Assembly: GCA_026991055.1 (NCBI GenBank) | Contig: JALXCE010000320.1 | Coordinates: 1 to 10,500, forward strand | DNA: 10,500 nucleotides | DNA from: Caldifarciminota bacterium | Lineage (GTDB): Bacteria; Hydrothermota; Hydrothermia; B15-G9; WFZT01 | Direction of reading: 5' to 3' | Shown: positions 6,523 through 10,500 of the stretch, piece after piece | Layout: every line of letters begins with the position of its first letter | Position numbering within the stretch: the stretch's first letter is position 1 | Notes under the pieces: generated by a model | Databases searched by the model: none | The model's input: only the letters and a program-made list of their open reading frames with translations | Told to the model about the DNA's origin: nothing | Translations under genes and position numbers: made by a program

Positions 6523-6575
6523 ATTTACAGATTTTTTTGATTGAAATTTTTTAGTTGTGTCCCCCCACCTGAATT

Positions 6576-6609
6576 CTCCCCCCGCAAGTATTTACGTGGG
6601 GAGGGGGAG
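6576..6609. repeat. Second copy of the GCAAGTATTTACG hairpin repeat
   Basis: CTCCCC (6576-6581) pairs with GGGGAG (6598-6603) around a loop containing GCAAGTATTTACG, and further G-runs follow to 6609. The 17-base core at 6580-6596 is identical to 2819-2835. The T-run after it (TTTTT at 6610-6614) could let it act as a terminator for plus-strand transcripts, but no plus-strand gene precedes it. Confidence 0.7.
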
Positions 6610-6680
6610 TTTTTGCGGTGATGGATTTAATGGATTGGGTAGAAAGACCATAAAATCACGGCATTTCTGCTTATCCCTAT

Positions 6681-6708
6681 TGATTATTCGCTAATGGGCA
6701 GTTAATCA
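6681..6708 (+). promoter_or_regulatory. Inverted repeat before the metal importer, possible operator
   Basis: TGATTA (6681-6686) and TAATCA (6703-6708) are perfect inverted half-sites separated by 16 bases, ending 20 bp before the first ATG of the importer operon. The AT-rich half-site recalls Fur/Zur/MntR-type metal-regulator sites, but the spacing does not match any consensus I know well. An operator for metal-dependent repression is an inference. Confidence 0.25.
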
Positions 6709-6728
6709 TTGGGAATTGGAGGCCTGAA

Positions 6729-7538
6729 ATGAAAGTTTTGATGTTGCTTTTACTTATCACATTAGGGACAAAAAAGGTGATCGTTACGAGTGTTAGCCCT
6801 TTGAGGCTCATTATCAATGAAATAGTTGATACCTCACAGGTCAAGGTGATTAATATCGTTCCAAGAGGGCAAAATCCGCACACCTTTGATCCTCGCCCCT
6901 CTGATGTTAAGAAGATCGCAAACGCGTGTGCTTTTGTTTATATTTCCGACATTGCCGAATCCTGGGCGCCTAAACTTGTTAAAAATCTCCCTCCGAAAAA
7001 TAGGCCCAGAATTTTGAAAGTATGGACACTTCTTGGTAGGAAAGAGAGCATTTACATTAATCCTCACTTCTGGTTTGACCCTTACACTGTAAAAAAGCTC
7101 TCTCGGATACTTTCGGATTCTCTAAAAGACTGTGGGGCCATTGGAAGTGAAAAATTCGCCACACGTCTCGATTCCCTCATTCTCTGGATCAATACAGAGC
7201 TTCCAACTCTGAAGACGAGATGTTTTATTCCATCACACAACTCATGGACAGTATTTGCTAAAGCCTTTCACATAAAAACCACCACTCCGCTATGGACAAC
7301 CGAAGGGACAGAGCTTTCACCACGGAAAATCATCAGAATAATGAAACAGGCGAAAAAATGCGGGACAAAGGTCCTCGTACTGGATTCAATATATAATCCT
7401 GACCTTGTGACCCCGTTCAGGGAAAATGGCTTTAAAATTGTTGAGCTTGATCCTCAGGGTTGGGATGAGGTGACTTATACAGAGTTCATGAAGAAGAATC
7501 TGACTAAACTTTTTGAGGCATTAAATGAAAGCAATTGA
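6729..7538 (+). CDS. znuA: Zinc/manganese ABC importer, substrate-binding protein
   Basis: A 269-residue cluster-A-I (ZnuA/TroA-type) binding protein that captures Zn2+ or Mn2+ outside the cytoplasmic membrane and delivers it to the permease. The four expected metal ligands are visible: His51 (PHTFDPRPSD), His113 (NPHFWFDP), His170 (PSHNSW) and Asp241 (ELDPQG). The N-terminus is a short hydrophobic signal (residues 3-13) without a lipobox cysteine, so a soluble periplasmic protein is likely. The long His-rich loop of many ZnuA proteins, normally between the first two ligands, is missing. That leaves zinc and manganese equally open. GGAGG lies 6 bp before the ATG. It is the first gene of a three-gene operon; its end overlaps the ATPase gene by 14 bp. 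Confidence 0.92.
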   Translation: MKVLMLLLLITLGTKKVIVTSVSPLRLIINEIVDTSQVKVINIVPRGQNPHTFDPRPSDVKKIANACAFVYISDIAESWAPKLVKNLPPKNRPRILKVWTLLGRKESIYINPHFWFDPYTVKKLSRILSDSLKDCGAIGSEKFATRLDSLILWINTELPTLKTRCFIPSHNSWTVFAKAFHIKTTTPLWTTEGTELSPRKIIRIMKQAKKCGTKVLVLDSIYNPDLVTPFRENGFKIVELDPQGWDEVTYTEFMKKNLTKLFEALNESN

Positions 7539-8277
7539 GGTCAAACATTTAACAGTAAAAAGAAACGGAAAGTTTATTCTCGAGAATGTAAATTTAAGTG
7601 TCGAGAAGAATCAGATTTTTGCAATCTGTGGCCCCAATGGTGGAGGAAAGACCACACTATTAAGGAGCATTATCGGCATAGTTCCTTACGAGGGAACAAT
7701 AAAAATCTTTGGATTTTCACCCAGAGAAGCGGTTAAGAGAGGGCTCATCAGTTATCTCCCCCAGAGATCACCTATGGATTACACCTTTCCAGCCACTGTT
7801 TACGAAGTTGTTATGATGGGCAGATTAAAAAAGATGGGAATTATCAAAATTCCATCACATTCGGACCGAGAAAAGGTCCTGAAAAGTCTTTCCATGGTTG
7901 CCATGGATGAGTTTAAAGATAGGCCATTTTCAGCCCTTTCAGGCGGACAGCAGCAGAGGGTTTTAATAGCCCGAGCTCTTGCTTCGGAAGCAAAAGTCCT
8001 ACTACTGGATGAGCCTATCACGGGCCTTGATATTCAGGCCCAGCAGGTTTTTTACACCATGCTGACCGAGTTGAGAAAAAAGACTGATATCACAATTGTC
8101 ATGGTTTCCCACGACATCGGTGTGGTTCCAGCCTTTGTTGACGTGGTGGCATGTCTCAATAGAGAACTCTTTTATCATGGCGCACCCTCAAAGGAACTCA
8201 ATATAGAGCTCCTAAAAAAGGTTTATGGCGGAGACGTTGGAATCTTAATTCACGGACATCATCATGGAACTACTTAG
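7525..8277 (+). CDS. znuC: Zinc/manganese ABC importer, ATP-binding protein
   Basis: A 250-residue ABC ATPase that powers the importer from the cytoplasmic side. All motifs are intact: Walker A GPNGGGKTT (36-44), Q-loop Gln79 (YLPQR), signature LSGGQ (137-141), Walker B VLLLDEP (157-163), D-loop GLD and H-loop His195 (VSHD). The sequence between (FPATVYEVVMMGR) is typical of metal-importer ATPases. The C-terminus ends HGHHHGTT, a short His cluster (His243, 245-247) that could bind metal. The ATG lies 14 bp inside the binding-protein gene, and the gene ends 14 bp inside the permease gene, so translation is probably coupled. The gene symbol rests on operon context and could equally be an mntB/troB-type manganese ATPase. 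Confidence 0.93.
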   Translation: MKAIEVKHLTVKRNGKFILENVNLSVEKNQIFAICGPNGGGKTTLLRSIIGIVPYEGTIKIFGFSPREAVKRGLISYLPQRSPMDYTFPATVYEVVMMGRLKKMGIIKIPSHSDREKVLKSLSMVAMDEFKDRPFSALSGGQQQRVLIARALASEAKVLLLDEPITGLDIQAQQVFYTMLTELRKKTDITIVMVSHDIGVVPAFVDVVACLNRELFYHGAPSKELNIELLKKVYGGDVGILIHGHHHGTT

Positions 8278-9055
8278 CTATACATTTTTTCAAAGGGCCT
8301 TAATTGGAGGCATTCTCCTCAGTATAGTTTTCTCGCTGTTTTCATTTTTTGTGGTGGTGCGGAAACTTTCCTTCGCTGGCGTGGGCATTTCTCACACTGC
8401 ATTTGGGGGTATTGCCGTAGGTATAATCCTCGGAATTGATCCCTCTATCTCGGCCCTCATTTTCGCCATTTTGATAGCAATTTTTATCGCTTACACAAGC
8501 CAGAAGCGTAAACTACACGAGGACGCGGCGATTGGGATATTTTTCTCATTTTCAATGGCACTGGGAATTGCAATCATATCCAGGTTTCACCGCACAAATG
8601 TTGATATCTGGAGCTTTTTATTCGGCAACATAACGACCATTACACACGGAGATTTGATATTTTTCTCAGTGGCAACGGCAATAGTGCTGGTTTATTTCAT
8701 TTTCTTTTTCGGTGACCTGGTTCTCATCGGATTTGACCCGGAAGTAGCTCAAAGCTATGGGATTAATGTTAGGCTTCACAACTACGTTTTTATGACGCTT
8801 CTTGCCATGGTTATTATCATGGGAATAAAAATGGTGGGGGTAATTTTAATTTCGGCCTTCCTTGTTCTTCCTGCCACCATTGCATCGGCATTCTCAAAGA
8901 GTTTCATCAAAATTATCGGGCTTTCAGTCCTTGTTAGCCTGGTTTTTACAGTTGCAGGGCTTTTTCTTTCTTATTATCTGGATATGCCAAGCGGGGCAAC
9001 TATTGTAATGACAGGAACAGCGCTATTTGCTCTAACTTACCTCAAGGGAAGCTAA
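8264..9055 (+). CDS. znuB: Zinc/manganese ABC importer, membrane permease
   Basis: A 263-residue ABC-3 family permease with about eight hydrophobic segments, forming the homodimeric membrane channel of the importer. Family features include the N-terminal stretch FFQRALIGGILLS, the GISHTAFGGIAVG segment (about residues 42-54), FDPEVAQSYGI (the coupling region near residue 160) and KMVGVILISAFLVLPA near residues 187-202. Its ATG overlaps the ATPase gene by 14 bp. It is the last gene of the operon; its TAA overlaps the TAG of the convergent ccmB gene by 4 bp (9052-9055), leaving no room for a terminator between them. Metal specificity is not readable from sequence. Confidence 0.93.
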   Translation: MELLSYTFFQRALIGGILLSIVFSLFSFFVVVRKLSFAGVGISHTAFGGIAVGIILGIDPSISALIFAILIAIFIAYTSQKRKLHEDAAIGIFFSFSMALGIAIISRFHRTNVDIWSFLFGNITTITHGDLIFFSVATAIVLVYFIFFFGDLVLIGFDPEVAQSYGINVRLHNYVFMTLLAMVIIMGIKMVGVILISAFLVLPATIASAFSKSFIKIIGLSVLVSLVFTVAGLFLSYYLDMPSGATIVMTGTALFALTYLKGS

Positions 9056-9723
9056 TCTTCGAGAGTGTACTCGAAGAGGAATATCGTCGCAGAAATATAG
9101 ATAAAATCGAAGAGTGCGAGAAATTTGAGCCAGCTTGAAGGATCAATTTTACCTGTGAAAAAAGCCTCCGTTGACTTTGTCGCAGCAATTATCAGTGGCA
9201 CGATGATGGGGAAAAACAAGAGTGGCAAAAGTATTTCTCGCGCCCTCGTCCTGAGCAGCACGGCTCCCTGTAGAGTGCCAATAAACGTGAGTCCCACCGT
9301 TGCAAGGATTACAGTTAGAATTAAAATCCAGTAACTCCCCGCAGGTGAAACCCTGAAAAGTACAGTAATGATGGGGTAAACGACGACTTCAATAATGGTG
9401 ATGAGAAGAAAGTTAAAAAGGGATTTCCCGAGCAAAATGAAAGTGGGATCGTAGGGCATGAGAAGTAGTCCTCGTAGCGAGTCCTCCTCGGTTTCAATTG
9501 AAAATGAGCGATTGAACGCAAGGGTCCCCGTGAAAATGATGGTAACCCAGAAGATGCCTGATGCGAGAAGTCCGGGGTCAATTATGCCTGGTGGGAATGC
9601 AAAGTTGAAGATTACCACTGTGAGAAGCGCGAATACGAGGAGTGTGTTTATCATTTCCTTGGTGCGAAACTCAAGCGTGATGTCTTTTATGAAGAGTGTA
9701 AAAGCCGCCCTGAAGAAACTCAT
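9052..9723 (-). CDS. ccmB: CcmB, haem-exporter membrane subunit
   Basis: A 223-residue integral membrane protein with about six hydrophobic helices, the CcmB subunit of the CcmABC system that supplies haem to the chaperone CcmE during system-I cytochrome c maturation. Family features are the N-terminal KDITLEFRTKEMI, the segment GTLAFNRSFSIETEEDSLRG and the conserved RAREILLPLLFFPIIVPLI stretch in the second half. The length matches the family. The ATG at 9723 overlaps the ccmA stop by 4 bp (ATGA), with GGAAG 7 bp upstream. No ccmC, ccmE or ccmF follows, since the next gene downstream is the convergent permease gene; they must lie upstream of the window edge or elsewhere. Confidence 0.9.
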   Translation of the reverse strand: MSFFRAAFTLFIKDITLEFRTKEMINTLLVFALLTVVIFNFAFPPGIIDPGLLASGIFWVTIIFTGTLAFNRSFSIETEEDSLRGLLLMPYDPTFILLGKSLFNFLLITIIEVVVYPIITVLFRVSPAGSYWILILTVILATVGLTFIGTLQGAVLLRTRAREILLPLLFFPIIVPLIIAATKSTEAFFTGKIDPSSWLKFLALFDFIYISATIFLFEYTLED

Positions 9724-10403
9724 TTGAAAACTTCCTGAAGTTTTTCCATTGAAATCTCGGGTTTATGGAATTCGTGGATAAATTTACCACTCTGCATTAC
9801 GAGAACCCGGTCAGATAATCTTGCTGCAATGTCAATTCTGTGGGTTATGAGTATGAAAGACCTATCCCTTTGCTGGTTTATGATTTCGACGGTTTTCTCA
9901 ACTCCTCCGGGGTCGAGGCCAGAAAATGGTTCATCGAGCAGAAGAATCTCAGGCTCGGCCATAAAAACCCTTGCAAGTCCCAGTCTCACTTTCATTCCCC
10001 GCGAATATTCCGTGAATCTTTTTCCGAGGTTCCTCTCCATTCCAAAGATTCTTGCCCATCTGAGGGCATTATCCTGAGAAATACCAAGCATTTTAGCATA
10101 AAAATCGAGGTTCTCAAGTCCTGTGAGGTTTCTGTAGAAAAATGTGTCGTGGGATAGCACCCCCACTTTACGTTTCATTTCTGGATATTCCTCAGGATTC
10201 TTTGAAAATAGCCAGACTTTCCCTGAAGTGGGTCGGGTAGTGCCGGAAACAATTTTGATAAATGTGGTCTTTCCTGCACCGTTAGGGCCGAGGATGGAGA
10301 CAAACTCTCCCTTTCTTAAAGTGAAACCAATTCCTTTTAACGCGTATTGCTCACCGTACTTTTTTACGAGTTTCTCAACTTTAAGAACTTCAGAGTCTGT
10401 CAC
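9720..10403 (-). CDS. ccmA: CcmA, haem-exporter ATP-binding subunit
   Basis: A 227-residue ABC ATPase that partners CcmB in cytochrome c maturation. Visible motifs are Walker A GPNGAGKTT (39-47), His85 at the Q-loop position (VLSHD; CcmA proteins often have GH here), a variant signature YSRGMK (133-138) instead of the usual SGGQ type, Walker B ILLLDEP (153-159), D-loop GLD and H-loop His188 (THR). The start is taken as GTG at 10403, 14 bp inside the upstream SHOCT gene; a GTG start with overlap suggests translational coupling. The ccmB gene starts within its stop codon. Seen alone it could be a generic ABC-2 ATPase; the ccmB neighbour decides the name. Confidence 0.85.
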   Translation of the reverse strand: MTDSEVLKVEKLVKKYGEQYALKGIGFTLRKGEFVSILGPNGAGKTTFIKIVSGTTRPTSGKVWLFSKNPEEYPEMKRKVGVLSHDTFFYRNLTGLENLDFYAKMLGISQDNALRWARIFGMERNLGKRFTEYSRGMKVRLGLARVFMAEPEILLLDEPFSGLDPGGVEKTVEIINQQRDRSFILITHRIDIAARLSDRVLVMQSGKFIHEFHKPEISMEKLQEVFK

Positions 10404-10500
10404 AGATTTTCTTCTTTGCCTTATTAAAGTCTTCTTTTGAGAGGATGCCTTTGTCTCTCAATTCAATGAGCTTTTTAAGCTCTTCGAGAAGGTCTTCCTC
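10390..10500 (-). CDS. SHOCT-domain protein, C-terminal end only
   Basis: The last 36 codons of a minus-strand gene that enters from the right edge. The peptide contains LKKLIELRDKGILSKEDFNKAK, a clear SHOCT (short C-terminal) domain: a Leu-rich helix, the RDKGI turn and the EDF-K helix. SHOCT domains usually sit at the ends of membrane or stress-related proteins and are thought to mediate oligomerisation. The stop (TGA, 10390-10392) lies 14 bp inside ccmA, so the gene is in the same operon. The N-terminal part, and therefore the function, lies outside the window; a small helper of cytochrome c assembly is one possibility. Confidence 0.75.
   Translation of the reverse strand, partial: EEDLLEELKKLIELRDKGILSKEDFNKAKKKICDRL

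Larger units (their letters stand above)
6366..6728. other. Gene-free repeat-rich stretch upstream of the metal importer
   Basis: No credible gene. An open frame over 6299-6544 exists, but its tail (reading NPHPDPLSQSGRG) is the translation of a GC-rich repeat. CCTCTC (6414-6419) and GAGAGG (6441-6446) form a weak hairpin. Two further repeats (6484-6522 and 6576-6609) follow. The last 110 bp before the ABC operon are simple AT-rich leader DNA, with a weak promoter-like pair TTAATG (6627-6632), 18-bp spacer, TAAAAT (6651-6656). Confidence 0.6.

Noticed and set aside
6299..6544. Plus-strand open frame of 81 codons
   Set aside because: It begins inside the MITE-like element and ends by translating a GC-rich repeat into a PHPDPL-type peptide; there is no ribosome-binding site and no family resemblance.
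2719..6609. CRISPR array
   Set aside because: The repeats are few, irregularly spaced, imperfect hairpins and have no spacer-repeat periodicity.

Overview
This is a moderately AT-rich bacterial chromosomal window carrying ten complete genes and two edge-truncated ones. A periplasmic-type metal-binding protein and the CcmA/CcmB haem-export pair suggest a diderm bacterium that makes c-type cytochromes. The mix of GC-rich hairpin repeats and a divergent receiver-PPDK_N protein recalls uncultured candidate-phylum bacteria (for example WOR-3/Stahlbacteria-like lineages), but the taxonomy is a guess from memory and not shown by the sequence.

Layout. Positions 3-1840 (+) hold two transporter genes joined by an ATGA overlap: the C-terminal part of an EamA/DMT permease and a complete major facilitator. 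A ZIP metal transporter (1816-2607, -) converges on the facilitator and overlaps its end by 25 bp. An intergenic stretch (2608-2961) holds GC-rich hairpin repeats and a probable terminator. Then comes a 774-residue protein on the minus strand (2962-5286) that fuses a response-regulator receiver to a PEP-synthase-type ATP-binding domain without the catalytic phosphohistidine and PEP domains. Next is a vapBC-type toxin-antitoxin pair (5536-6160, -) with its own promoter. Just upstream of that promoter lies a small MITE-like element with inverted ends and 11-bp flanking direct repeats, followed by more hairpin repeats (to about 6610).

Positions 6729-9055 (+) encode a complete zinc/manganese ABC importer (binding protein, ATPase, permease) with 14-bp gene overlaps. 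Converging on it, 9052-10500 (-) hold a c-type cytochrome biogenesis operon: the end of a SHOCT-domain gene, ccmA and ccmB.

Functionally the window carries two independent metal-uptake routes (ZIP and ABC), a haem-export ABC pair, a toxin-antitoxin pair and one signalling-type protein of unknown role. The most unusual items are the receiver-PPDK_N fusion, the MITE-like element with related repeat words elsewhere in the window, and two minus-strand genes whose promoters sit so close to the start codon that leaderless transcription is likely. I did not see a clearly new multi-gene system.
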